Assembly: GCA_964552235.1 (NCBI GenBank)
Contig: CAZKGO010000007.1
Location: 28,363-92,362, forward strand
Reading direction: 5' to 3'
Origin: CAVTHK01 sp964552235
Lineage (GTDB): Bacteria > Spirochaetota > Spirochaetia > SZUA-6 > CAVTHK01
DNA: 64,000 nucleotides
Both the position numbers and the translations under genes were made by a program. A model generated the notes under the pieces. The model saw nothing but the letters and a program-made list of their open reading frames with translations. It ran no database searches and had not been told where the DNA came from. Below, piece after piece: positions 1 to 8,244 of this stretch (its first letter is position 1; each line of letters begins with the position of its first letter).

Positions 1-2
1 CC

Positions 3-551
3 AACCGCAGGAGCGACCGGTGGGGCGGCGGACCCGACGGGCGGCGGCGCCTGCTGCTCGCAATCGTGGAGGGCATCCGCGGGCGGCTCGGCAGCGGATT
101 CCCGCTGCTGCTCAAGCTGGCGTCCCACGACGCGCTGCCCGGCGGGCTGGAGCTCGAGGAGGCGGTCGCCGCAGCCCGCGCCGCCGAGGCTCTCGGGCTC
201 GACGCGATCGAAGTCTCGGGCGGCATGCGGCCCGGGATGAACATGCGCAAGCCCACCGGCCCCGACAAGGAAGGCTTCTTTCTCGAGCAGGCGCGGGCGT
301 TCAAGGCGGCCCTGGGAATCCCGGTGGCGGCCGTCAACGGCTGGCGCTCGCTTGCGCGCATGCAGCAAGCGGTCGCCTCGGGCGACGTGGATCTCATCTC
401 GCTCTGCAGGCCCCTGATCCGCGAGCCAGACCTCCCGCGCAGGCTGCGGGCCGGCGAGCAGCAGGCTTCGACCTGCATCTCCTGCAATGAATGCCTCAAG
501 CAGCGCAAGCCGCTGCGCTGCTGGGCGCTGAACCCGCAGCCTCTCTCCTAG
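3..551 (+). CDS. NADH:flavin oxidoreductase (old yellow enzyme family), C-terminal part
   Basis: The reading frame is open from the window edge, so the start codon and most of the FMN-binding barrel lie upstream. The visible 182 residues are the last third of an old-yellow-enzyme TIM barrel. They begin with the family landmark NRRSDRWGGGPDGRRR, continue with the strand LDAIEVSGG, and end with the phosphate-binding and Cys-rich tail (DLISLCRPLIREPDL, then CISCNECL). Members reduce activated alkenes or similar substrates using NAD(P)H and FMN in the cytoplasm. The protein stops soon after the cysteines, so the extra FeS/FAD module of dienoyl-CoA-reductase-like members is absent. The substrate cannot be read from this fragment. 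It converges on the RRM gene downstream. Confidence 0.88.
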   Translation, partial: NRRSDRWGGGPDGRRRLLLAIVEGIRGRLGSGFPLLLKLASHDALPGGLELEEAVAAARAAEALGLDAIEVSGGMRPGMNMRKPTGPDKEGFFLEQARAFKAALGIPVAAVNGWRSLARMQQAVASGDVDLISLCRPLIREPDLPRRLRAGEQQASTCISCNECLKQRKPLRCWALNPQPLS

Positions 552-570
552 TCCCGCCGGCCCGGCGGGA
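552..570 (+). terminator. hairpin just after the oxidoreductase stop
   Basis: TCCCGCCG and CGGCGGGA form a perfect 8-bp stem with a 3-nt loop, starting at the base after the stop codon. No T-tract follows, so it may be only a weak or Rho-assisted terminator. Confidence 0.35.
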
Positions 571-630
571 TCACGCCGCCGGCGTCGCCCCCGTCGCGGC
601 GCGTTCGGGCAGCGAGAAAGCGGAGCAAGC

Positions 631-658
631 GCCGGCGCGGGCGAGGGCCCGCGCCGGC
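631..658 (-). terminator. hairpin downstream of the RRM gene
   Basis: GCCGGCGCGGGC and GCCCGCGCCGGC form a perfect 12-bp stem with a 4-nt loop, 30 nt past the stop of the minus-strand RRM gene. On the minus strand it is followed by a mixed pyrimidine stretch (GCTTGCTCCGCTTTCTC) and not by a clean T-run. Its position and stability suggest a terminator or 3'-end stabiliser. Confidence 0.5.
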
Positions 659-687
659 ATCCGGGCCGGGAGGTCGATCGGGCCGGT

Positions 688-990
688 CTATCGGCCGAAG
701 TCGCCGCCGCGGTCTCCTCCGCGGCCGCCGCCGCCGCCTCGCGGCCGTTCCTGTGCGGCGTCGATGCGCAGCTGCCTGCCGGCGAACTGCGTGTTATTCA
801 GGCCGGCGATCGCAGCCGCCGCCTGTTCGTCGCTGCTCATCTCGACGAACGCGAAACCGCGAGGCCGGCCGGTCACCTTGTCGGTGACAATGGTCACCCT
901 CTTCACCTCTCCGTACTGCGCGAAGAGATCCCTCAGCTCGTCTTCCGTCGTGGCATAGTTCATGTTTCCGACGTAGATCCTGTTGCCCAT
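688..990 (-). CDS. single-RRM glycine-rich RNA-binding protein
   Basis: This 100-residue protein is one RNA-recognition motif followed by a short Gly/Arg tail. RNP2 is IYVGNM (residues 4-9) and RNP1 is RGFAFVEM (about residues 43-50). The tail is RGGGGGRGGDRGGDFGR. Such proteins bind single-stranded RNA, and in bacteria they are commonly induced by cold or abundant under stress. The ATG at 990 is chosen because AAGGAG lies 7 nt upstream; the frame is open further upstream, but the extension has no family similarity. The gene appears monocistronic, with a hairpin downstream and a long structured leader upstream. The family is certain; the RNA targets are unknown. Confidence 0.92.
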   Translation of the reverse strand: MGNRIYVGNMNYATTEDELRDLFAQYGEVKRVTIVTDKVTGRPRGFAFVEMSSDEQAAAAIAGLNNTQFAGRQLRIDAAQERPRGGGGGRGGDRGGDFGR

Positions 991-1240
991 GTCCCTACTC
1001 CTTTCCATGTCACGGCCGCGGGCGGCCGTGCTTATGGCCTCGCCAGAACAGAATCGGAGGGTCACCGGCTGGGAAGAGGGGCAGGGTCAGGGACGACACG
1101 CGGAGGAACACGATCCTTGTGCGACCGCAGCCGTGACGGCCGCGGCACCTGAGAGCTCGACGCTGCCCAGTCTGGAGGGGAATACTGAACAGAAAAGTCC
1201 GACAGCCAGATCGATACGCCTCAACCGCAGGTACTGCGGG
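991..1240 (-). promoter_or_regulatory. long structured 5' leader of the RRM gene; no gene seen
   Basis: I see no credible coding sequence here. If the promoter at 1241-1269 is used, the RRM mRNA has a leader of about 245 nt. It starts with a hairpin at 1225-1239 (CCGCAG, 3-nt loop, CTGCGG). It ends with a perfect 8-bp hairpin at 1012-1029 (ACGGCCGC/GCGGCCGT) that stops 10-15 nt before the AAGGAG ribosome binding site. Long structured leaders are typical of cold-regulated RNA-binding protein genes. Confidence 0.4.
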
Positions 1241-1269
1241 AAGCTATCACGGCTTCCTGCAGCGGTCAA
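1241..1269 (-). promoter_or_regulatory. sigma70-like promoter for the RRM gene
   Basis: On the minus strand TTGACC (1269-1264) and TAGCTT (1246-1241) are separated by 17 bases. No other minus-strand gene lies between this site and the RRM gene. Confidence 0.5.
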
Positions 1270-1322
1270 GCACAAATTCCGGCCTTCGGTGCGGCCCTTC
1301 CGCCCCGGGGACCCCCCGCCAA

Positions 1323-2103
1323 TCACCGCCTCGTCCAGCGGGGCATGCTCGCCAGCAGGCCGCGCGCCTCCTCCTCGCTCGCGCACCGCGTCGACAGCAT
1401 CAGCCCTTCGTTCCCCAACTCCTGCACCAGCGTGCGGACCTCGCCGGGCTCGCAATCAAGGAGCCGCCGCTTGCCCGCGGCCAGAACCCCGCGGGCGAGC
1501 GGGATCCAGTGCGCAGCCGAAGGAGCGCCCGCCCCCGCCACCCACTGCACCGCCGTCAGTCGGGGAAGCGAAAGCAGCGAGTCGAGGTGCCGGATGGCGG
1601 CGGGCCCGTCGAGATGGTAGACCGTGCGCTCGGCCCAGAGCGTCTGCTGCCCGATGAAAGGCAGGAAGTACTCGTCGAACATCCCTTTCGAAACGAGGCA
1701 GGACACATCCGACTGGAGGTCCACGGCGGGCCTGTCGGACCAGCGGCCTCCGCGCCCAGTCGTCGATGATCGGCTCGGACCAGGCCGTGTGCCTGCTCAG
1801 GTAGCGGTTCGGCGCACCGAGGTACTTGGCGAGGATCGCCGCCAGCTGCACGGCGACGGGGAACGCGACCGGAAACGCCTCGCCTCCGTACCAGGTCGAT
1901 TTCAGCTGGTGGCGCAGCCTCGCCAGCACCAGCTCGGGATCGGTGAAGTACCTGTGGAGGTCGTCGCTGTCGGGTCCGTTGTACGGCCGCGCGCCGCGCC
2001 GGGCAGCGGTGACCTGGATCGCGGCCCGGTCGCCGCTTTGGCCGTTCCACCAGGCCTCGACCCGTCTGCACGCCCGCTGCCGATCGTCGCTGAGAACGCC
2101 CAC
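1323..2103 (-). pseudogene. URO-D (uroporphyrinogen decarboxylase) family protein, frameshifted and internally deleted
   Basis: Two pieces of one protein lie in different frames. The first runs from a GTG at 2103 to about 1760 and reads YGGEAFPVAFP and WSEPIIDDW, the N-terminal third of uncharacterised URO-D-fold methyltransferase-like proteins. The second covers about 1760-1323 and reads LQSDVSCLVSKGMFDEY, VYHLDGPAAIRHLD and VQWVAGAGAP, the C-terminal third. Family members have roughly 100 residues between these blocks, and here they are missing. The junction therefore combines a deletion of about 300 bp with a frame change near 1745-1765. It is probably a dead gene; an assembly error is the alternative. 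This subgroup has no assigned reaction. It is not obviously MtaA, whose zinc His-x-Cys motif I cannot see. Confidence 0.72.
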
Positions 2104-2124
2104 GACGCGCCACTCTATGAGGTT

Positions 2125-2150
2125 TTTGGTATATTAGCAGCCAAAACAAG
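2125..2150. promoter_or_regulatory. AT-rich divergent promoter region
   Basis: An isolated AT-rich island contains TATATT on the plus strand (2130-2135) and TAATAT on the minus strand. It lies between the broken URO-D gene and the peptide transporter operon, so it probably holds -10 elements for both directions. No convincing -35 hexamers were seen. For the plus-strand operon this would give a leader of about 65 nt. Confidence 0.4.
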
Positions 2151-2207
2151 CGGGCTGCCGCCGCGTCCCGGGTGCAGGCGCCGCGTCCGCGTCTCGAGGA
2201 TGGAAAG

Positions 2208-4034
2208 ATGCGTCCACGACCGTTCGCCCGGCTGCTGCCGGTCCTCGCCGGACTCTGCGCGGCCCTGGCCGCGTGCGGCCCCCGTCAGGAGCTCTCCCGC
2301 GAAGAGGCGGCCGCGCTCAAGGCCGGCGCCCGAAGCCAGATCCTGACAAGGACCGTGGAGCGGCCGGGCGGGCAGCCCCTGGCCGTCGGAAAGGTCGGCG
2401 GCACCTGGGTGACGTCGATCAGCAACGACCCCAAGACCTTCAACACGCTGACCGCCCGGGACGCCGACAGCCGCGACGTGATCGACACGCTGTTCGACTA
2501 CCTCGCCGACTACGATCCCTACAAGCGCGAGTTCAGGCCGAACCTCGCCTCCTTCGAGATCAGGGTCGACGAGGCCGCGGGGCGGCTCTCGGTGATCTAC
2601 ACGCTGCGAGACGACCTGTACTGGACCACGCCGGGCAGCACCCGCGAACAGGGGGTCAAGGTCACCAGCGACGACGTCGTGTTCTGGTACGACCAGGTCG
2701 AAGGCGACAAGGCCGTGCAGCACCCGGGGTATGCGGGCCAGTTCGTCGAGATGCCGGACGGCAGCCGCAGGCGCATCGAGGTCGAGAAGATCGACGCGCG
2801 CAGGCTCGCGTTCCACTACCCGCGCATCGTGAGCAACCCGATCCTCTCCACCAACATGGAGTTCGGCCCTCGCCACCTCTTCGAGCCGGCCAAAAAGGCC
2901 AGGGGCGTCGAGGGGATGCTCGGCCTGCTCACGGTCGACACCGACCCCAGGACGATCCCCTCGATCGGCCAGCACCACATCGTCGAGTACACGCCCGGAC
3001 AGCGCGTCGTGCTGCGCCGCAATCCCCACTACTGGAAAAAGGACGACGGCGGCACGACCTATCCCTACGTCGAAGAGGTGATCATGCGGATCGTGCCCGA
3101 CAAGAACACCGAGTACCTCCTGTTCAAGCAGGGCACCCGCGACAGCTACAACCTGCGGGCCGAGGACCTCGATGAGCTGCTGGGCCCCGACCAGCCCGAC
3201 TATACGGTGTTCAACGGCGGCGAGAGCCTCGGCAGCGCCTTCTTCACCTTCAACCAGAACCCCGCTCACATGGACCCGCTGCGCTACAAGTGGTTCAGCC
3301 AGACCAGGTTCCGCCAGGCCATGAGCTCGCTGCTGAACCGCGAGCGCATCGTGCGACAGGTCTACCGCGGTCTGGCGGTTCCGGCGCACCATTTCTTCGC
3401 CCGTCCCAACCCGTTCTACGACGACGGCATCCGCCTGCCCTACACCTACGACCCGGCGCGGGCCAAACGCCTTCTGGCCGACATCGGCATCAGGCCGAAC
3501 GCCGAGGGCCGAATGGCCGACGCCGACGGCAACCTCATCGAGTTCGAGATCAACGTAGGGGCCGAAAACAACATCGGCATCGACATCGCCAACATCTTCG
3601 CCGACGAGCTGGCCCAGGCCGGCATCACGGCGAACGTAAGGCCCATCGACTTCCAGAAGCTGGTCGAGATGATCATCAGCACCTACGACTGGCAGTGCGT
3701 GAGCGTGTCGCTCGGCTCCAACTACTGGCCCGAGGGCGGCAGCAACGTCTGGCAGTCGAGCGGCAACTTCCACGTCTGGCGGCCGCTGCAGGAGCAGCCG
3801 GCGACCGACTGGGAGGCGAGGCTGGATTTCCTGTACAACGAGGGCCGCTTCTCCCTCGACCGGGACAAGCAGAAGAAGGTCTACGACGAATACCAGCGAC
3901 TGCTCCTCGAGCAGCTTCCGGTCATCTACATCGTGCACCCGCTGCAGTTCGCGGCGGTGCGCAACCGCTGGGACAACGTCTTCTTCGACACCCTGAACGG
4001 CCTCGATACCACGTACGTGTTCCTGAGGCCATGA
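2208..4034 (+). CDS. peptide ABC transporter substrate-binding lipoprotein (SBP family 5)
   Basis: The 608-residue protein begins with a lipoprotein signal peptide (MRPRPFARLLPVLAGL) and lipobox LAAC, so the mature protein is anchored by its cysteine outside the inner membrane. The body is a family-5 solute-binding protein of the DppA/OppA type: ISNDPKTFNTL near the mature N-terminus, LRDDLYW and HIVEYTPGQRVVLRRNPHYW in the middle, and LLLEQLPVIYIVHP near the end. It should capture peptides or another oligomer and hand them to the permeases that follow. The ATG at 2208 is preferred to an in-frame codon at 2172 because the signal peptide starts there. Its stop overlaps the next start as ATGA. 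The ligand cannot be told from the sequence. Confidence 0.93.
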   Translation: MRPRPFARLLPVLAGLCAALAACGPRQELSREEAAALKAGARSQILTRTVERPGGQPLAVGKVGGTWVTSISNDPKTFNTLTARDADSRDVIDTLFDYLADYDPYKREFRPNLASFEIRVDEAAGRLSVIYTLRDDLYWTTPGSTREQGVKVTSDDVVFWYDQVEGDKAVQHPGYAGQFVEMPDGSRRRIEVEKIDARRLAFHYPRIVSNPILSTNMEFGPRHLFEPAKKARGVEGMLGLLTVDTDPRTIPSIGQHHIVEYTPGQRVVLRRNPHYWKKDDGGTTYPYVEEVIMRIVPDKNTEYLLFKQGTRDSYNLRAEDLDELLGPDQPDYTVFNGGESLGSAFFTFNQNPAHMDPLRYKWFSQTRFRQAMSSLLNRERIVRQVYRGLAVPAHHFFARPNPFYDDGIRLPYTYDPARAKRLLADIGIRPNAEGRMADADGNLIEFEINVGAENNIGIDIANIFADELAQAGITANVRPIDFQKLVEMIISTYDWQCVSVSLGSNYWPEGGSNVWQSSGNFHVWRPLQEQPATDWEARLDFLYNEGRFSLDRDKQKKVYDEYQRLLLEQLPVIYIVHPLQFAAVRNRWDNVFFDTLNGLDTTYVFLRP

Positions 4035-5083
4035 GCATCGCCGCCGCCCTGGCCGCGTTCCGCGGCCGCCACCCCCTCGCCGCGTTCGTAGCGGGGCGCG
4101 TGGCGTCGATGGCGTTCATGCTGTTCTTCCTCGGCCTGGCGGTCTTTGGCCTGATGACGCTCGCCCCCGGCGACGTGGTCGAGAACTACGTGCGCAGCCA
4201 GATGATGATGGACGGCGGCTTTCGCACCAAGGACAACATCTACACCGAGGAGGCGATCGCCGCGGCCAAGCGGCAGCTCGGCCTCGACAGGCCGTTCTAC
4301 GCCCAGTACTTCCGCTGGCTGCGCCAGGTGGTGGTCGAGCGCGACCTGGGACGCACCCTCATCTCGCGGGCCCCCATCCTGTTCCTGATCCGGCAGAGGA
4401 TGCTGAACTCGCTGCTCCTCAACGTGATCGAGCTGCTGTTCCTCACCGTCATCTCCTTCGCCCTCGGGATCTACTTCGCCTCCAAGGTCGGCACGCGCCT
4501 TGACACGATCGCCTCGTTCGTCGCGCTGGCCCTCCACGCCTTTCCCGGCCTGCTGCTGCTGATCCTGCTGCAGCTCTTCGCCTCGGTCACGGGGTGGTTT
4601 CCGATCACGGCGTACCCCGACTTCCCCTACCGGGAGGCGCCGCTGCGCTTCGTCGCCGCCTATCTGCATGCCGTTGCGCTGCCGCTCCTCGGAGCGTTCC
4701 TCGGCGGCATCGGCGGCACCATGCGCATGATCCGGGCGACGATGCTCGACCAGCTCGGGCAGCCCTACATCACCTCGATCCGGTCGCGGGGAGTGGGCGA
4801 AGGCCGCATCACCTTTGCCCACGCCTTCCGCAACACCCTCAACCCGTACATCACCAGCAGCGCCAACCTGTTCGCCGGCCTGTTTTCCGGGTCGCTGATC
4901 CTCGAAATCATCTTCTCCTACCCCGGGATCGGGCGCCTGATGTACGAGGCGGTGCGGCAGGAGGACGTGAACCTGGTGCTCGCGAACGTCATGTTCATCA
5001 GCTTCCTGATCCTCCTCGGCATGATCGTCGCGGACGTGACCCTCGCGCTCGTCGATCCGCGCATCCGCTACAGCCGCCTATGA
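4031..5083 (+). CDS. peptide ABC transporter permease (DppB type)
   Basis: The 350-residue inner-membrane protein has about six hydrophobic segments: the first at residues 20-45 (MAFMLFFLGLAVFGLMTLAPGD), the others in the C-terminal two thirds. The binding-protein-dependent permease loop is present (RATMLDQLGQPYITSIRSRG, then AHAFRNTLNPY), the EAA-like site contacting the ATPases. LAPGD after TM1 and the large periplasmic loop between TM1 and TM2 are typical of DppB/OppB. The ATG overlaps the stop of the binding protein by four bases, and its own stop overlaps the next start in the same way, implying translational coupling and equal stoichiometry. Confidence 0.94.
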   Translation: MSIAAALAAFRGRHPLAAFVAGRVASMAFMLFFLGLAVFGLMTLAPGDVVENYVRSQMMMDGGFRTKDNIYTEEAIAAAKRQLGLDRPFYAQYFRWLRQVVVERDLGRTLISRAPILFLIRQRMLNSLLLNVIELLFLTVISFALGIYFASKVGTRLDTIASFVALALHAFPGLLLLILLQLFASVTGWFPITAYPDFPYREAPLRFVAAYLHAVALPLLGAFLGGIGGTMRMIRATMLDQLGQPYITSIRSRGVGEGRITFAHAFRNTLNPYITSSANLFAGLFSGSLILEIIFSYPGIGRLMYEAVRQEDVNLVLANVMFISFLILLGMIVADVTLALVDPRIRYSRL

Positions 5084-6186
5084 AGCGCCTCCTGCGCGCG
5101 GTCGCCCGCAGGCCCGTGGCTCTCACCTCGGTGATCGTGCTCGCCGTCCTCTACGCCGCGATGCTGTTCGCCGAGTTCCTGGCGCCCTACGGGCCGACCA
5201 CCACGTTCCGCGACTCCGGCTACCACCCGCCGTCGCTGCGGCTGTACTCCCGCGAGCTCGGACTGCGGCCGCAGGTGCAGGAATGGGCGCTCGTCGACCA
5301 GGGACGGTGGCGCTACCTTCCCATCGCGGGCTCCTACCGCCCCGTGAGCTTTTTCGTCCGCGGTCCGAAGTACCGGTTCTGGGGCCTGCTGGAGACCGAC
5401 CGGCACCTGTTCGGCGTCAACGCGCCGTACACCGAGGGGGGGCCGACGTGGCAGCAGGGCGGCAGCAACTGGCCGGTGTTCCTGTTCGGCGCCGACAACC
5501 TGGGCCGCGACCTGTTCTCGCGGGTGCTCTACGGGTCGCGGATCTCGCTCACGATCGGCTTTGTCGGCATCGCGATCTCGCTGTCGCTGGCGATCCTCTT
5601 CGGCGGCCTGGCCGGCTACTACGGCGGCCGTCTCGACTGGCTAATCATGCGCGTGGCCGAGTTCTTCATCCTCGTGCCTGGGTTGTACATGATCCTGTTC
5701 CTGCGCTCGATCCTGTCGCGGCAGATGGACCCCGGGCAGTCGTTCTTCATCATCACCGTGATCCTCTCGTTCGTCGGCTGGCCCGGAAGCGCCCGCCTCG
5801 TGCGCGGCCTGGTGCACTCGATCAAGCGCGAAGACTACATCGAGGAGGCGCGCCTCGAAGGCATCCCTTCGGTGGTGATCATCTTCCGCCAGATCATCCC
5901 GCAGATGTCCTCGATCCTCATCGTGAGCATCACGCTGGGCATCCCGGGCTTCATCCTCGGCGAAACCGTGCTGTCGTACCTCGGCCTCGGCATCGTCGAC
6001 CCGGCGGTGTCGTGGGGCTCGCTGCTGAACCGCGAGATCACCTCGGTCAACAACCTGCGCAGCTTCCCCTGGTTCCTCGCCCCCGGCCTGTTCCTGCTGC
6101 TGGTGACCCTCGCCTTCAACTTTCTCGGCGACCTGCTGCGCGACGTGCTCGACCCCTACTACCGCGAGCGGAGGATCGGCTCGTGA
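5080..6186 (+). CDS. peptide ABC transporter permease (DppC type) with long periplasmic insert
   Basis: The 368-residue second permease pairs with the preceding one. TM1 covers about residues 14-34. It is followed by an unusually long soluble region (residues 35-130, with LGLRPQVQEWALVDQGRWRY and DRHLFGVNAPY) before the conserved entry FGADNLGRDLFSRVLYGSRIS, which starts the transporter core. The EAA loop reads EDYIEEARLEGIPSVVIIFR. Long inserts of this kind occur in some OppC/YejE-like permeases, so this is a subfamily trait and not a fusion. It starts at an ATGA overlap and ends at a GTGA overlap with the first ATPase. Confidence 0.94.
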   Translation: MKRLLRAVARRPVALTSVIVLAVLYAAMLFAEFLAPYGPTTTFRDSGYHPPSLRLYSRELGLRPQVQEWALVDQGRWRYLPIAGSYRPVSFFVRGPKYRFWGLLETDRHLFGVNAPYTEGGPTWQQGGSNWPVFLFGADNLGRDLFSRVLYGSRISLTIGFVGIAISLSLAILFGGLAGYYGGRLDWLIMRVAEFFILVPGLYMILFLRSILSRQMDPGQSFFIITVILSFVGWPGSARLVRGLVHSIKREDYIEEARLEGIPSVVIIFRQIIPQMSSILIVSITLGIPGFILGETVLSYLGLGIVDPAVSWGSLLNREITSVNNLRSFPWFLAPGLFLLLVTLAFNFLGDLLRDVLDPYYRERRIGS

Positions 6187-7184
6187 GCGGGACGCTTCTG
6201 GAGGTCAGCGGGCTGCAGGTGGACTTCGCCACTCAGCGCGGGCTGCTGCAGGCCGTGCGCGGCCTCGACTTCGCGCTGGCCGAGGGCGAGGTGCTCGGCA
6301 TCGTGGGCGAGAGCGGCTCGGGCAAGAGCGTCACGGCGCACACGCTGCTCGGACTGCTGCCCGGCAACGGCCGCGTGGCCGGGGGCCGGATCCTGTACCG
6401 CGGCGACGACGTGCTCCGCATGCCGCCGCAGCGGCTGCGCCGCTACCGGGGCGGCGAGGTGAGCATCATCTTCCAGGAGCCCGGCCGCTCGTTCGACCCG
6501 ATCTACGCCGTCGGCCGGGCCCTCGAGGAGACGCTGCTCATCCACAGGCCCGAGCTCTCCCGCCATCAGATCCGCGAGCGCTCCGTCGAGCTGCTGCGCG
6601 AGGCGCGCGTACCCCGACCCGAGGAGAGGCTCGGCAACTTCCCGCACCAGTTCTCCGGCGGGCTGCTGCAGCGGGTCATGATCGCTCTCGCCCTCGCGTC
6701 GGACCCCCGGCTGCTCATCGCCGACGAACCGACCACGGCCCTCGACGTGACCATCCAGGCCCAGATCATGGACCTGCTGCTCGAGCTCAAGGACAAACGG
6801 AACCTCGCCATCCTGTTCATCTCCCACAACCTCGCCCTCGTGGCCGGCATCGCCGACCGCATCCTGGTGATGTACGCGGGCCTGGCCCTCGAAAGCGGTC
6901 CGGTAGGGGAGGTGCTGCACCGGCCGCGCCATCCCTACACCCGCGCCCTCCTGGACGCCCTGCTGCGTCCCGACGACCACTACACCGCCGGCCGCCTCGC
7001 CACGATCCCGGGCGCCGTCCCCGACCCGCACGCTCCGCCGCCGGGCTGTCCCTTCGGCCCGCGCTGCCGGCTCGCCTCGGAGGCCTGCGGCCGGGCTGTG
7101 CCTCCGCTGGCCGCCGACCCCGACGCGGCTCCCGGCCACCTCCAGCGCTGCCTCCTGCCGGGCGTCAAGAAGGGGGCACGTTGA
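6183..7184 (+). CDS. peptide ABC transporter ATP-binding protein (DppD type)
   Basis: This 333-residue cytoplasmic ATPase has Walker A GESGSGKS (about residues 40-47), signature FSGGLLQRV, Walker B LLIADEPTTALD and switch histidine FISHNLA. The C-terminal extension is specific to oligopeptide ABC ATPases: HPYTRALLDALL followed by a cysteine cluster CPFGPRCRLASEAC, which in relatives can bind an FeS cluster or metal. It starts at GTG 6183, overlapping the permease stop as GTGA. Its TGA shares a base with the ATG of its partner ATPase. It should power uptake together with that partner. Confidence 0.95.
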   Translation: MSGTLLEVSGLQVDFATQRGLLQAVRGLDFALAEGEVLGIVGESGSGKSVTAHTLLGLLPGNGRVAGGRILYRGDDVLRMPPQRLRRYRGGEVSIIFQEPGRSFDPIYAVGRALEETLLIHRPELSRHQIRERSVELLREARVPRPEERLGNFPHQFSGGLLQRVMIALALASDPRLLIADEPTTALDVTIQAQIMDLLLELKDKRNLAILFISHNLALVAGIADRILVMYAGLALESGPVGEVLHRPRHPYTRALLDALLRPDDHYTAGRLATIPGAVPDPHAPPPGCPFGPRCRLASEACGRAVPPLAADPDAAPGHLQRCLLPGVKKGAR

Positions 7185-8143
7185 TGCTGCGACTGCGCAA
7201 CGTGCACAAGCGGTTCGACCTCGAGGCGGGCTTCTTTGCCCGAGCCGGCCGCTACGTGTACGCGGTCAACGGCGTGAGCCTCGAAGTGCGCCCCGCCGAG
7301 ACCTACGGCCTGGTGGGCGAGTCGGGCTGCGGCAAGACCACCACCGCGCGCATGATCGTGAGGCTCTGCGACGCGGACGCCGGCGCGATCACGTACGCCG
7401 ACGGCCAGGGCCGCGAGCACGACGCCCGCGCCGCCCGCGGCGCGGCGTTGCGCCTGCTGCGCTCGAGGATCCGCTACGTGTTCCAGGACCCGGCGCGCTC
7501 CCTGAACCCGCGCATGAACGTGGCCGAGCTGTTGACGGCCGGCTACCGGTACTCGCCGCTGTGGCCCGGTCGGCGCGAGGCCCGGCAGCGCGCCGCCGCG
7601 ATCCTCGCCGAGGTCGGCCTGCGGCCGACGGATCTGGATCGGAGGCCCGCGGATTTCTCCGGCGGCCAGAGGCAGCGGATCGCCATCGCGCGGGCGCTCA
7701 TCACCAGGCCCGAGCTGCTGATCTGCGACGAGGTAGTCTCGGCCCTCGACGTGTCGATCCAGGGGCAGATCCTGAACCTCCTCATCGGGTTGAAGCAAGA
7801 GCACCGCCTGTCGATGCTCTTCATTGCCCACGACCTCAATGTGGTGTCCTACATCTGCGACCGCGTCGGCGTGATGTATCGCGGGCTGCTGGTCGAGGAG
7901 GCGCCGGCGCGCGATCTGGCGGCCTCGGCCGCCCACCCCTACACGCGCCATCTCTACAACTCGATCCCGCGCCTGGACGGCAGGACGGTGCGCCCGCGGG
8001 GCGCGACCCGCTTCGGCGAGCTGCCCAACCCCACGGTCCCGCCGCTCGCGCCGCCCGAGGCCGCCGAAGCGGCGACGGAGGCTCGGCCGGGCCTGTGCGA
8101 GGTCGCCTCCGACCACTGGGTGTCGCGGTTCTTCGCGGAATAG
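7184..8143 (+). CDS. peptide ABC transporter ATP-binding protein (DppF type)
   Basis: The 319-residue second ATPase of the peptide transporter has Walker A GESGCGKTTT, signature FSGGQRQRIAIARAL and Walker B LLICDEVVSALD, and ends its conserved part with HPYTRHLYNSIP. The second Walker B aspartate/glutamate pair reads DEVV and not DEPT, as is common in DppF proteins. The ATG at 7184 shares its A with the TGA of the previous gene; an in-frame TTG three bases earlier is less likely. It is the last gene of the five-gene operon, and no strong terminator hairpin was seen after it. The C-terminal extension lacks the four-cysteine cluster of its partner. Confidence 0.94.
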   Translation: MLRLRNVHKRFDLEAGFFARAGRYVYAVNGVSLEVRPAETYGLVGESGCGKTTTARMIVRLCDADAGAITYADGQGREHDARAARGAALRLLRSRIRYVFQDPARSLNPRMNVAELLTAGYRYSPLWPGRREARQRAAAILAEVGLRPTDLDRRPADFSGGQRQRIAIARALITRPELLICDEVVSALDVSIQGQILNLLIGLKQEHRLSMLFIAHDLNVVSYICDRVGVMYRGLLVEEAPARDLAASAAHPYTRHLYNSIPRLDGRTVRPRGATRFGELPNPTVPPLAPPEAAEAATEARPGLCEVASDHWVSRFFAE

Positions 8144-8160
8144 GGGCCCCGGGCGGCTGG

Positions 8161-8188
8161 TTGTCTCACGTCGTCGAAGTGGTACAAT
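8161..8188 (+). promoter_or_regulatory. sigma70-like promoter for the small secreted protein
   Basis: TTGTCT (8161-8166) and TACAAT (8183-8188) are 16 bases apart. The predicted transcript starts about 50 nt before the ATG at 8245, which has its own ribosome binding site (AAAGGGGAGC). Confidence 0.6.
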
Positions 8189-8244
8189 GGCGGATCAGAA
8201 CCCTTCAGCCGCGGGCTGACATCAAACTCGAAAGGGGAGCATCC

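Noticed and set aside
1323..2103. Interpretation of the broken URO-D gene as mtaA, partner of mtaBC
   Set aside because: The visible parts match a different URO-D subgroup (YHLDGP motif), and no zinc His-x-Cys motif is present; it is also 43 kb away.
2115..3938. 607-codon minus-strand open frame opposite the peptide-binding lipoprotein
   Set aside because: Low-complexity Val/Asp/Leu/Gly composition typical of the antisense strand of GC-rich genes; the plus frame has a lipobox and family-5 motifs.
5180..5470. Possible domain fusion in the second peptide permease (about 95 extra residues after TM1)
   Set aside because: Long inserts at this place are known in OppC/YejE-like permeases.
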